Source: an uncultured Isosphaeraceae bacterium
Lineage (GTDB): Bacteria; Planctomycetota; Planctomycetia; Isosphaerales; Isosphaeraceae
NCBI GenBank assembly: GCA_937907405.1
Contig: CALCIC010000313.1
Location: 1-6,201 of the forward strand
Direction of reading: 5' to 3'
Length of the DNA stretch: 6,201 nucleotides
The notes under the pieces are model-generated. The model did not search any database. It was not told the origin of the DNA and saw only the letters and a list, made by a program, of their open reading frames with translations. This document shows positions 1-5,588 of this stretch, piece by piece; position 1 is the stretch's first letter; the number at the start of each line of letters is the position of its first letter. A program made the position numbers and the translations under genes.

Positions 1-831
1 GCTCACGACCAGGGTCGCCGCGTTCACGAAGAAGGCCGCGTTCAGAGCGACCGCCGCATCGATCAGGTAGAACCGGCAGGCCGACGCCCGGCTCGCGTCG
101 TCCTTGCCGATCCGTCGCGACTGGACCAGGGCCGAATGGAGATACAAATTGTGGGGCATCACCGTCGCCCCCAGGATCCCGATCGCCACGAATAACGAAC
201 CCGGCGGCAAGGTGGGCTTCAACCCGACCGCCATCGCCGACAGCTCGGGTTTGGCCAGCACGACCTGGATCAGAAAACAGAGCCCGATCGTCGCAACCAG
301 CGCCAAGATCACGGCCTCCATCCTCCGCATCCCCCACCGCTGGAGGTAGAGCAAGAGGAAGGTGTCGAACGCCGTGACCAGGCACCCCCAGAGCAAGGGC
401 ATGCCGAACAGCAGCTTCAGCGCGATGATCGTCCCCAGGATCTCGGCGAGGTCGGTGGCCGCGATCGCGACTTCGGCCAGCAGCCAGAGGACCCCGTTGA
501 CCCCCCGAGAATACTCGGCCCGGCACGCCTGCGCCAGGTCGTGGCCGGTCACCACCCCCAACCGGGCCGAAAGGGTCTGGAGCAGCACCGCCATGATGTT
601 CGACATCAGCAAGACCCAGAGCAGCGCGTAGCCGAACCGCGCCCCCCCCTCCAGGTCGGTCGCCCAGTTGCCAGGGTCCATGTAGCCCACGCTCACCAGA
701 TAGGCCGGACCCATGAAGGCGAAGAGTCGACGAAACCGTCCCCGACGCCCCCCCTCGGCCGGTATCTCCACCGACTCGTGGACCTCCTCCAACGAGCGAC
801 GATCCGCCCCCGAACCCTTGACCGTCGCCAT
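1..831 (-). CDS. mntH: Nramp-family divalent metal (Mn2+/Fe2+) transporter, C-terminus cut by window edge
   Basis: This is an inner-membrane, proton-coupled importer of Mn2+ and related divalent metals. I translated the minus strand from the ATG at 831-829, which gives 277 codons open to base 1. About two thirds of a usual 400-440 residue family member is present. A hydrophilic N-terminal tail (1-35) is followed by hydrophobic segments at about 36-60, 66-85, 113-137, 145-163, 171-193, 213-235 and 255-275. Both family signatures are intact. In TM1, GYMDPGNW carries D52 and N55. In TM6, ATVMPHNLYLHSALVQSR carries A222, M225 and H227. By family knowledge, D52, N55, A222 and M225 correspond to the metal ligands. 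Start choice: a GAGG lies at 843-840, 8 bases before the ATG, and no in-frame alternative keeps the tail plus TM1 better. The gene is divergent from the secreted-protein gene at 1127. The symbol reflects family and residues; substrate specificity is inferred. Confidence 0.93.
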   Translation of the reverse strand, partial: MATVKGSGADRRSLEEVHESVEIPAEGGRRGRFRRLFAFMGPAYLVSVGYMDPGNWATDLEGGARFGYALLWVLLMSNIMAVLLQTLSARLGVVTGHDLAQACRAEYSRGVNGVLWLLAEVAIAATDLAEILGTIIALKLLFGMPLLWGCLVTAFDTFLLLYLQRWGMRRMEAVILALVATIGLCFLIQVVLAKPELSAMAVGLKPTLPPGSLFVAIGILGATVMPHNLYLHSALVQSRRIGKDDASRASACRFYLIDAAVALNAAFFVNAATLVVS

Positions 832-907
832 CGAAAGAACCTCGATCTACTCGTGCCCACGCCGTCCCCCCGTGAACAAGACGGCGACCTTCTTGCATTT
901 TCATCTC

Positions 908-935
908 ATGGTAAGGTTTTTTCGACCGCCTGCAA
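908..935 (-). promoter_or_regulatory. Candidate promoter for the Nramp transporter gene
   Basis: Reading the minus strand, a -35-like TTGCAG (935-930) and a -10-like TACCAT (913-908) are separated by 16 bases. They lie about 77 bases upstream of the transporter ATG. Each box matches the sigma-70 consensus at four positions. This is a by-eye match in an AT-richer stretch, and planctomycete promoters are poorly characterised, so it is only a candidate. Confidence 0.25.
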
Positions 936-963
936 TAGCCCTTCGGAAACACCAGAAACAAAA

Positions 964-982
964 ATTTTGGGCAACCGAAAAT
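964..982. promoter_or_regulatory. 19-base near-palindrome, candidate operator between divergent genes
   Basis: ATTTTGGGCAACCGAAAAT has seven of nine symmetric pairs matching around A973. The ATTTT/AAAAT arms and inner GG/CC pairs are intact. It lies in the AT-rich part of the divergent gap, about 30 bases upstream of the candidate -35 of the transporter gene and 20 bases upstream of the candidate -35 of the plus-strand gene. A second inverted repeat, AAAATC-N8-GATTTT (978-997), overlaps its right arm. Size and place suit a metal-responsive repressor such as an MntR- or Fur-type protein, but the sequence matches no consensus I know for either. The regulator is therefore not identified. Confidence 0.3.
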
Positions 983-1002
983 CATCATCGAGATTTTACC
1001 GA

Positions 1003-1029
1003 TTGAATGTGCGACGAGACGCGTATAAG
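1003..1029 (+). promoter_or_regulatory. Candidate promoter for the 174-residue secreted protein gene
   Basis: A -35-like TTGAAT (1003-1008) is followed after 15 bases by a -10-like TATAAG (1024-1029), about 98 bases before the chosen ATG. A second -10-like TATGAT (1033-1038) lies just downstream, but its spacing to TTGAAT is too long. The 15-base spacer is shorter than optimal. Support is only the AT-rich setting and the position. Confidence 0.25.
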
Positions 1030-1126
1030 AGGTATGATAAGTAGAGTTGGTTGGGGGATGGGTGGATCAAATCCGGGGCAAGAGCTTGCGCCGGTCGTTT
1101 GGACGCCCCGCCATGGGGAGACGACC

Positions 1127-1651
1127 ATGATGAAATCGGCATTCTTCGGCATCGTGCTGTCGGCGTCGCTGGCGGTCGGGCTGTCTTCGACTTCGACGGT
1201 TTTCGCGCAGGAGTTCGGTTTCCCGGGCGAGGTCGTCGATGGACCGGTCCTGGGTTCGGGCGTGGACGGTGGTTTCGGCAACACGTACATTCAGCCTCCT
1301 CCGGTCACGGGGATTCCGGGCAACCGATGGAGCATGCTGGGCGGGCCGAGTTACTTCGAGGGCATTCCCTATGAGGCGGAGATCGCCCACGCCTCCCCGT
1401 TCGTGACGGCTCCGCCGTTGCCGGCGGCGGCTCCGGTTCGGGGTCGCAAGAACGGGCGCAAGGCGGCCGTCGTTCCCGCGCCCTACGGCACGCCCTTGCC
1501 CCAGGGGAGGTTGAACGGCGCCGGCATGCCGACGCCGCCGCTTTACGCGCCTTACACCCGCTATCAGACCTACGGCGCGGCTTACGGCATGGGGCCTTAC
1601 GGCAGCAACTATTACTCCGGGTTCTGGCACGGCCAGCCGATTTATCCCTGA
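1127..1651 (+). CDS. Small secreted Tyr/Gly/Pro-rich protein, 174 residues, function unknown
   Basis: I do not recognise a family. The chosen start is the ATG at 1127 (a second ATG follows at 1130). A GGGGAG at 1115-1120 sits 6 bases upstream, and the protein then begins directly with a Sec signal peptide. This has one Lys, a hydrophobic core at about residues 5-20 and a likely cut after VFA27 before Gln28. The frame is open back to 1007, but that extension would bury the signal peptide behind 40 hydrophilic residues. The mature part is low-complexity. It contains PPP and PPLP stretches, a basic patch RGRKNGRK (105-112) and a Tyr-rich C-terminal third (about 137-174) with repeated YG, NYY and APY motifs. 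There is no Cys and no further membrane segment. The expected location is the periplasm or cell surface, perhaps as an envelope or matrix component; that role is a guess. The next gene on the same strand encodes a protein of the same style. Confidence 0.75.
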   Translation: MMKSAFFGIVLSASLAVGLSSTSTVFAQEFGFPGEVVDGPVLGSGVDGGFGNTYIQPPPVTGIPGNRWSMLGGPSYFEGIPYEAEIAHASPFVTAPPLPAAAPVRGRKNGRKAAVVPAPYGTPLPQGRLNGAGMPTPPLYAPYTRYQTYGAAYGMGPYGSNYYSGFWHGQPIYP

Positions 1652-1652
1652 C

Positions 1653-1665
1653 GTCGGCCTCCGAC
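1653..1665 (+). terminator. Short hairpin directly after the 174-residue protein gene, weak terminator candidate
   Basis: GTCGG-CCT-CCGAC forms a perfect 5-base-pair stem starting two bases after the TGA at 1649-1651. No T-run follows, so intrinsic termination here is doubtful. It may only protect the 3' end of the message, or be chance in GC-rich DNA. Confidence 0.2.
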
Positions 1666-1743
1666 CGGAACACCCGCTCGCCTGAATCTTGCAATCCTCC
1701 TGGACTTGGGGCCGCGCGTCCGACCTGGTCCTCGAAGATGCGG

Positions 1744-1749
1744 TAGAAT
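1744..1749 (+). promoter_or_regulatory. Candidate -10 box for the 149-residue secreted protein gene
   Basis: TAGAAT matches TATAAT at five of six positions and lies 52 bases before the chosen ATG at 1802. No convincing -35 box is seen 16-18 bases upstream. The 136-base gap from the preceding stop leaves room for an independent promoter, but co-transcription with the upstream gene cannot be excluded. Confidence 0.25.
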
Positions 1750-1801
1750 GAAGTCGTCTGATGAATCATTCGCCCGTCATTCACCATGAGGATTGCGGAT
1801 C

Positions 1802-2251
1802 ATGCGACGACTAGCGCTGATCGTTTCGGCCGGGGCTCTGCTGACGACCGCGACCCACGCTCGGGCCCAGGCCGTCGTGGGCGGTCCGCCGGTCGGCGCG
1901 TACCGCGTCAGCGATTACTTCGCGGCCCCGGGTCTTTATGGAACCAGCTACGGATTCGCGAGTTACGGCGTGCCTCGTACGTACACGTCGTACTCGGCGA
2001 TGCCCTGGTCGTCGTATCCGGCCAGCATCCCCGGCTATGGATTCCTTCCCGGCCGGTATGGCGTCGGCCTGTGGCGTCCCGGCTTCGTCGCCCCCGGCTA
2101 CGTCTACGGCGCGCCGACGTCGGCGTCGTCGTACCGCACCTTCCCGGTGGTCAGCGGCACCGGCCTGACCCCCTCCCAGATCGCCCCGCCCCCCTCGATC
2201 GGCGTCTACGCCCCCAGCCTGGGCCCGGGGCTCGGTCTGTACGGGCGGTAA
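1802..2251 (+). CDS. Small secreted Tyr/Gly-rich protein, 149 residues, function unknown
   Basis: No family is recognised. The ATG at 1802 starts a clear Sec signal peptide: MRR, a hydrophobic core at residues 4-15, and a likely cut after ARA22 before Gln23. A TGAGGA at 1787-1792 lies 9 bases upstream. A TTG at 1793 would add only three residues and is less likely. The mature chain of about 127 residues has roughly 15 Tyr, mostly in YG, SY and GY contexts, plus many Gly, Pro and Ser. It has no Cys and no Lys. The centre carries repeated aromatic-Gly elements (LYGTSYG, GLWRPGFVAPGYVYG), and the C-terminus is Pro/Gly-rich and ends LYGR. The overlapping ORF in another frame (from 1786) is Arg-rich and lacks a signal peptide, so it is a shadow. 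The composition suggests an extended or self-associating envelope protein, as with its upstream neighbour; this is inference. Confidence 0.75.
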   Translation: MRRLALIVSAGALLTTATHARAQAVVGGPPVGAYRVSDYFAAPGLYGTSYGFASYGVPRTYTSYSAMPWSSYPASIPGYGFLPGRYGVGLWRPGFVAPGYVYGAPTSASSYRTFPVVSGTGLTPSQIAPPPSIGVYAPSLGPGLGLYGR

Positions 2252-2256
2252 GGCGG

Positions 2257-2279
2257 CCGGTGGTTTGTTGACCGACCGG
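2257..2279 (+). terminator. Hairpin after the 149-residue protein gene, terminator candidate
   Basis: CCGGTGGT (2257-2264) pairs with ACC-G-ACCGG (2271-2279) around the loop TTGTTG. This gives eight base pairs with one bulged G, starting five bases after the TAA. No strong T-run follows. A second small stem, CCCCG/CGGGG (2282-2286 with 2294-2298), lies immediately after. The place fits transcription termination of the plus-strand genes. Confidence 0.35.
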
Positions 2280-2360
2280 AGCCCCGCGCCAGACGGGGAT
2301 GCGATATTTCCGCCCTCGGCGACCGTTCTCCTCTCGTCTCCGTCGAGTTGCCTTTAGAAT

Positions 2361-2403
2361 GGCGGGATAACGGCAGGCACCGGGTTTTTCTGCGATATCC
2401 GCC
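2361..2403. terminator. Long imperfect hairpin between convergent genes, possible bidirectional terminator
   Basis: GGCGGGATA (2361-2369) pairs with TATCCGCC (2396-2403) with one bulged base. Inside it, GCAG (2373-2376) pairs with CTGC (2390-2393) around a 13-base loop ending in five T. It sits 35 bases beyond the stop of the minus-strand HEAT gene and downstream of the plus-strand secreted-protein genes. Neither side has a proper trailing U-run, so the terminator role rests on symmetry and position. Confidence 0.3.
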
Positions 2404-2437
2404 AAGGATGTTCCCTTCATTTCGCCGACTCGATCTG

Positions 2438-4252
2438 CTACCGGATGCCCTCAAGCGCCGCGGTTTTCGGGTCGATGGCCTTCAGCGCTATCGGGACGTT
2501 GTCATCCGTGAGGGTCGTATCATTCTCGAAGACCTCCACGAGGGCGGGCACGGCGGCCTTGGCGGCGGGGCCGATTTGGCCCAGGGCCTTGGCTGTTATA
2601 GATCGGATGGAGGGGTCGTTCTTGAGGGCCTCGATCAGTGCGGGGACGGCGGATTTGGCCGCGGAGCCGATCTCGCCCAGGGCCATTGCGGCGTGGAACC
2701 GCGTGTTCTGGTCGGGATCAAGCAGGCTCTCGCTCAGGGCCTTCAGGGCGAGCTCGGAGCGGGCGATCCGCCAGAGCGCCAGCCCGGCGGCTATCCGGAC
2801 GCCGCCGTCGGGATCTTTGAGAGCGGCCTCAAGCGCGGGGACGGCGGCCCTGGCCTCCGGCCCGATCCGGCCGAGGGTCTTCGCGGCCTCCTCGGGGCGG
2901 CGCTTCTCCATGGAGGTGTCGCGACCCTGATAGGGATCGGCTCGATTGAGAACGCTGATGAGGAGCGGGACGGCGTCCTTGCCCGCCGGCCCGATCTCCG
3001 CCAGGATCGTCATGGCGTGTGTCTGGTTATTGGCAGAACTGGTTTGAAGATATTCCATTAAGATGGGAATCGCCCGTTCGTCCTTCGCGATCCGCCAGAG
3101 CGCTTGTGCGGCGAGCGCCCGAAGGCGATCGTTGGCCATCTCGGCATGCGCGGGCACGGCTTCCCGCGCGTCGGGGCCGATCCGGCCCAGGGATTCGGCG
3201 GCGATGCTTCGCACGTAGTCATCTCGATCCTTGAGCCCGCGAATCAGTTCGGGGACGCCAGGCGCCCCGATCTTGCCGAGCGCCTCCGTGACAAACTCCC
3301 GAGACGCTCCGCCGAGGGGCTTCCGATCAGGGGATTGGACAGGGCTGGGCACGGCTTGCCTCTTCGCGCGGATCTTGGCGAGCCTCGCAACCAATGGGTC
3401 GACGCATCGGACGAGGACGGGCACGGCGTCCTTCGCCGCCGGGCCGATCTTGCCGAGCGCCGTCGCCGAGCCGTTCATTACAGACTGACTCGAGTCGTCC
3501 AAAGCGCGGATCAACGCCGGGACGGCCTCGGCCGCATCGGGGCCGATCTCGCCCAGGTCGCCGGCGGCGCGCGACCGCGCGTATTCGTTCGGATCGCTGA
3601 GGGTGCGGGCGATGATGGGGATTGCGGCGCGATCTTGCGTGAGCTTCCAGAGGGCGAAGGCCGCCGCTCTGCGATTCACTCCCTGACGATCCGTCAGCAT
3701 CGCTTTGAGGTGGGGGATCGCCTTGCGCGCCTGGGGGCCGATCTTACCCAGGACTTCCAGAGCTTCCGATCGCGCGTCTTCGCTCTGCTTCGAGATTTCG
3801 ATCAGCGCCGGGACGGCGGCCGGGCCGATCCCGGCGAGGCTCTGGATGATGATCCCCTGGTGGAAGTAGCCGCTCTTCCAGAAGGCCTTGACCATCGCCG
3901 GGACGGCGTCGGCCGCCCCCGGGCCGATCTTGCCCAGGGCGAACGCCGCCGCGGAGCGAACGGACTCGCCTTCAGCGTTGAGACGCTTGATCAGGGTGGG
4001 GACGGCGGGTTCGGCCTGGGGGCCGATCTTACCCAGGACTTCCACAGCCCAACGCTGCCATTGCTTGTCGGGATCGTCGAGCAACTTGATCCACTCCTTC
4101 AACGTCCTGCCGGCATAAATCGGTTTTTCCATCAGACCCGCACTCGATGAAGTATGCTCCGTCCCCTTTTCGTCTCCATGAGCCGAGAGACGAATGCAGA
4201 AGGCGAGGGACGAAATGAGGGGAGGGACGACAAGAAGAATTATTAATTTCAT
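2438..4252 (-). CDS. Exported HEAT-repeat (PBS-lyase-like repeat) protein, 604 residues
   Basis: This is a repeat-solenoid protein, expected to be a protein-binding scaffold and not an enzyme. The chosen start is the ATG at 4252-4250. It opens with MKLIILLVV, a hydrophobic stretch (3-20) typical of a signal peptide or anchor, with a possible cut near SA24. C19 is preceded by LAF, a poor lipobox, so a lipoprotein is unlikely. The frame stays open upstream to 4405, but that extension is hydrophilic and overlaps gene B2. After a short linker, about 16 HEAT repeats run from residue 47 to 604. The consensus is ALGKIGP-x-A-x-x-AVPALI-x-AL-x-D-x-x-x-VR-x-xAA. An insertion of about 30 residues (285-317, Arg/Lys/Pro-rich) splits repeats 7 and 8. 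Three repeats replace GKIGP by ALW(K/R)(L/I), with Trp at 202, 386 and 494. The gene is last in the A1-B1-A2-B2-HEAT run, 55 bases after B2. No clear Shine-Dalgarno is seen. Phycobilin lyase activity is not implied. Confidence 0.88.
   Translation of the reverse strand: MKLIILLVVPPLISSLAFCIRLSAHGDEKGTEHTSSSAGLMEKPIYAGRTLKEWIKLLDDPDKQWQRWAVEVLGKIGPQAEPAVPTLIKRLNAEGESVRSAAAFALGKIGPGAADAVPAMVKAFWKSGYFHQGIIIQSLAGIGPAAVPALIEISKQSEDARSEALEVLGKIGPQARKAIPHLKAMLTDRQGVNRRAAAFALWKLTQDRAAIPIIARTLSDPNEYARSRAAGDLGEIGPDAAEAVPALIRALDDSSQSVMNGSATALGKIGPAAKDAVPVLVRCVDPLVARLAKIRAKRQAVPSPVQSPDRKPLGGASREFVTEALGKIGAPGVPELIRGLKDRDDYVRSIAAESLGRIGPDAREAVPAHAEMANDRLRALAAQALWRIAKDERAIPILMEYLQTSSANNQTHAMTILAEIGPAGKDAVPLLISVLNRADPYQGRDTSMEKRRPEEAAKTLGRIGPEARAAVPALEAALKDPDGGVRIAAGLALWRIARSELALKALSESLLDPDQNTRFHAAMALGEIGSAAKSAVPALIEALKNDPSIRSITAKALGQIGPAAKAAVPALVEVFENDTTLTDDNVPIALKAIDPKTAALEGIR
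3730..4048 (-). repeat. Two near-identical 34-base segments inside the HEAT gene (3730-3763 and 4015-4048)
   Basis: The two 34-base segments differ at a single base and lie 285 bases (95 codons) apart in the same frame. They encode the (V/L)EVLGKIGPQA part of HEAT repeats 1 and 4. Other repeats of the gene encode the same peptide motif with more diverged codons, so this pair looks like a recent copy or gene-conversion event, not shared coding constraint alone. Confidence 0.6.
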
Positions 4253-4296
4253 GTTTACGCATCCGATTTCTTTGCTGATCAAATCCGAATATTTTC

Positions 4297-4311
4297 GACA
4301 CTTCGTGTCAA
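4297..4311 (-). promoter_or_regulatory. Hairpin and perfect -35-like TTGACA between B2 and the HEAT gene
   Basis: GACAC-TTC-GTGTC (4297-4309) is a perfect 5-base-pair inverted repeat overlapping the B2 stop codon. Read on the minus strand, TTGACA (4311-4306) matches the sigma-70 -35 consensus exactly. At 17 bases spacing, however, the -10 position reads only TCGGAT, which matches at three of six positions. It could be an internal promoter for the HEAT gene or an RNA hairpin that separates its expression from the A-B genes. Both readings are tentative. Confidence 0.25.
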
Positions 4312-4586
4312 TCGAGCTTCTTGTAGCCGCCGCGCAAGAGCGTCGGGACATCGATGTCACCAGGGTGCTCCAATCTCCATTTTTTCCAGGCCGGCACCAT
4401 CTCATCTGTGAACCACTTGACCTTCCATGCCGAGCTCAGGAAACTGGCGTCCCCAGCAACCTCCTGGAACGTGCTGTCGTCGCCAGGGATGGGCGAGGTG
4501 ATCGGCGGGACGAGGATGTTCCAGGTGTTCGTCAAGTTACTCCAGAATCCGAGGTGCCCGGTGTAGATCCCGTTCTGGAGCTTCAC
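4308..4586 (-). CDS. Gene B2: small conserved protein of the duplicated A-B cassette, 92 residues, unknown function
   Basis: No family is recognised. It starts at a GTG (4586-4584) that overlaps the TGA of gene A2 in the arrangement GTGA, so it is probably translated by coupling to A2. There is no signal peptide or membrane segment. The N-terminal part has LQNGIYTGHLGFWSNLTNTWN (residues 3-23) and then PIPGDDSTFQ (about 32-41). The middle is charged and Trp-rich (WKVKWF, AWKKW), and the end is ID-x3-LL-x-GGYKKLD. Its paralogue B1 shares the N-terminal third and the GGYK end but differs in the middle. Shared positions there include a W-x3-E pattern and a later W-x3-H. Conserved ends around a variable centre suggest a binding region under diversification, which is inference. 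It is followed after 55 bases by the HEAT gene. Confidence 0.7.
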   Translation of the reverse strand: MKLQNGIYTGHLGFWSNLTNTWNILVPPITSPIPGDDSTFQEVAGDASFLSSAWKVKWFTDEMVPAWKKWRLEHPGDIDVPTLLRGGYKKLD

Positions 4587-5284
4587 TTCTTGCCCGAATT
4601 CGGGTTCGGCTCCTGGCCCTTCTCCTCAGTAGGCGGTTTGGGATCTGGCTTGAAATTGGGATCCCAGAGCGGCCTCCGTGCATCGACGCTGGCGGCGAAG
4701 GTGAGCGCCAGGTAGAATCGGCCATCGGGCGCGGGCCGCATAGTAACTCCTAGGCCAACCGTCTCGTCGAGTTCCATGCCGGCGCTATAGGTAGGAGAAG
4801 GGAGGTCGGGATTGGAGCCGGGCGGGTGCGTCGGCAAGTCGTCGGGCCAGACGGCCATTTGCTTGCGCAGCCGCTCGTCCGGCTCGACGCCCATCGCGCG
4901 CATCAGCCTATGCAACTCCGCGACCGCCTCGCGGAACGTAACGGCGACGGGCAGCGGTAGCAGATGAACATCGACGACGACCCCGTGGTTCACGTTGACC
5001 GAGACGTACTTGACCCGCATGTGGACGACACGATCCCCCGGAAGCCGGACGGTGACGTCTGCGGGCTCCTGGACGCGAAGGTAGGTGTCGCCCTGACGCT
5101 CCAGGCCATTCGGCACCTTGATGCCGGTGATCTCCACAGCCGGCCCGAGCAGCCGAATCGCCACTCGGCGAGGCGAGGGTGGAGCGACCGGCTTGGCGGG
5201 CGGTTCGTCGTTCATAATCGCGAATCCCATCCATCCGAGGGCCAGGGCCGCAACGGCCCCTGGAATCGTCCTGGCCGTCATCAT
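4583..5284 (-). CDS. Gene A2: N-terminally anchored protein of the duplicated A-B cassette, 233 residues, unknown function
   Basis: I do not recognise a family. The start is the ATG at 5284-5282, which overlaps the B1 stop as ATGA; the next codon (5281) is also ATG. A hydrophobic segment (about residues 7-24) acts as signal peptide or membrane anchor, followed by a Pro-rich linker (28-38). The body has a probable beta-rich part (41-118) with RLLGP, EITGIKVP, QEPADVTVRLP and VKYVSVNV. A helical part (about 119-155) contains FREAVAEL, RLMRAMGVEPDER and WPDDLP. A second beta-like part (about 156-205) contains GSNPDLPSPTYS. After WDPNFKP comes a hydrophilic Pro/Glu/Lys tail ending GKK. Most of the protein should lie outside the cytoplasmic membrane. 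It aligns with A1 without gaps over 193 residues at roughly 75% identity by eye, highest in the first 115. B2 follows with a 4-base overlap. No catalytic motif is evident. Confidence 0.82.
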   Translation of the reverse strand: MMTARTIPGAVAALALGWMGFAIMNDEPPAKPVAPPSPRRVAIRLLGPAVEITGIKVPNGLERQGDTYLRVQEPADVTVRLPGDRVVHMRVKYVSVNVNHGVVVDVHLLPLPVAVTFREAVAELHRLMRAMGVEPDERLRKQMAVWPDDLPTHPPGSNPDLPSPTYSAGMELDETVGLGVTMRPAPDGRFYLALTFAASVDARRPLWDPNFKPDPKPPTEEKGQEPNPNSGKK

Positions 5285-5538
5285 TTGTAGCCTCCGCTGA
5301 GCAGCATCTTGATGTCGATTATTTGATGGGCGTCGCTCCAGGGTCGGTAGTACTTGAGTTGCTCCTGCACGATCCAGGCCCAGCGCGCGTTGAAGTCGCC
5401 GATGCTAACGTCGGGGGCGATGGGCTTGTCGTCCTCGTCCATGACGCCGGCCTTGGCGCGGAAGCTCTGGAACGTGCTGTCGTCGCCGGGGATCGGCGAG
5501 GAGAGGGGCGGGACGGCCGGGTTCCAGGTGTTCGTCAA
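5281..5538 (-). CDS. Gene B1: second copy of the small B protein, apparently damaged at its 5' end
   Basis: This is the paralogue of B2 and is not recognised as a known family. The part shown is open for 85 codons from a TTG at 5538 to a TGA that overlaps the A2 start as ATGA. The homology to B2 begins further upstream, at 5592, directly at the A1 stop. There the B2 start GTG is GTA, and the Trp codon of GFWSNL is TGA (5547-5545). Between them the frame still encodes LQNGVYADADLGF, with one inserted codon relative to B2, so this stretch was once translated. Either B1 is losing its 5' end by two G-to-A changes, or translation restarts at the TTG, which has no clear Shine-Dalgarno. The rest stays intact: TNTWN, PIPGDDSTFQ, a middle longer than in B2 (acidic EDDKPIAPD, then WAWIVQEQ) and the final LLSGGYK. 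It could be annotated as a pseudogene. Confidence 0.55.
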   Translation of the reverse strand: MTNTWNPAVPPLSSPIPGDDSTFQSFRAKAGVMDEDDKPIAPDVSIGDFNARWAWIVQEQLKYYRPWSDAHQIIDIKMLLSGGYK

Positions 5539-5588
5539 GTTACTTCAGAAACCGAGGTCTGCGTCGGCGTACACCCCGTTCTGGAGCG

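Larger units (their letters stand above)
4308..5284 (-). repeat. Downstream copy (A2-B2) of a tandem two-gene duplication
   Basis: This unit of about 1 kb repeats the A1-B1 unit beside it. Corresponding A codons are offset by 1006 bases with no gap over 193 codons. The start of B is offset by about 1003-1006 bases, and the ends of B by 973, because the middle of B differs in length. No short direct or inverted repeats of a mobile element are apparent at the joint. Confidence 0.8.

Noticed and set aside
104..1044. Plus-strand ORFs at 104-349, 362-631 and 541-1044
   Set aside because: They lie opposite the Nramp transporter, whose signature motifs on the minus strand are unmistakable.
1067..1630. 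Minus-strand ORF of 187 codons opposite the 174-residue secreted protein
   Set aside because: It is Arg-rich low-complexity sequence with no motif. The plus strand has a ribosome binding site and signal peptide.
1305..1787. Minus-strand ORF of 160 codons
   Set aside because: It is a shadow frame rich in Arg, Ser and Pro, overlapping a supported gene without its own start signals.
2354..2359. TAGAAT as a plus-strand -10 box
   Set aside because: No plausible plus-strand gene follows, and it lies in the convergent gap, so it is likely chance.
3104..4150. Long plus-strand ORF (348 codons) and others at 2348-3061 and 2445-2930 opposite the HEAT gene
   Set aside because: They mirror the HEAT repeats on the other strand. 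The translations are Arg/Asp/Gly-rich, have no signal or domain, and arise from GC-rich codon bias. The minus frame shows clear repeat conservation.
4308..4586. B proteins as DUF1559 prepilin-like fragments, common in planctomycetes
   Set aside because: There is no N-terminal GFTLIELLVV-type motif and no H-x9-DG C-terminal motif. The PGDD in B is in a different context.
5545..5547. TGA in B1 as a selenocysteine codon
   Set aside because: The paralogue has Trp (TGG) there, not Cys, and no adjacent stem-loop typical of a selenocysteine insertion element was evident. A nonsense change is simpler.
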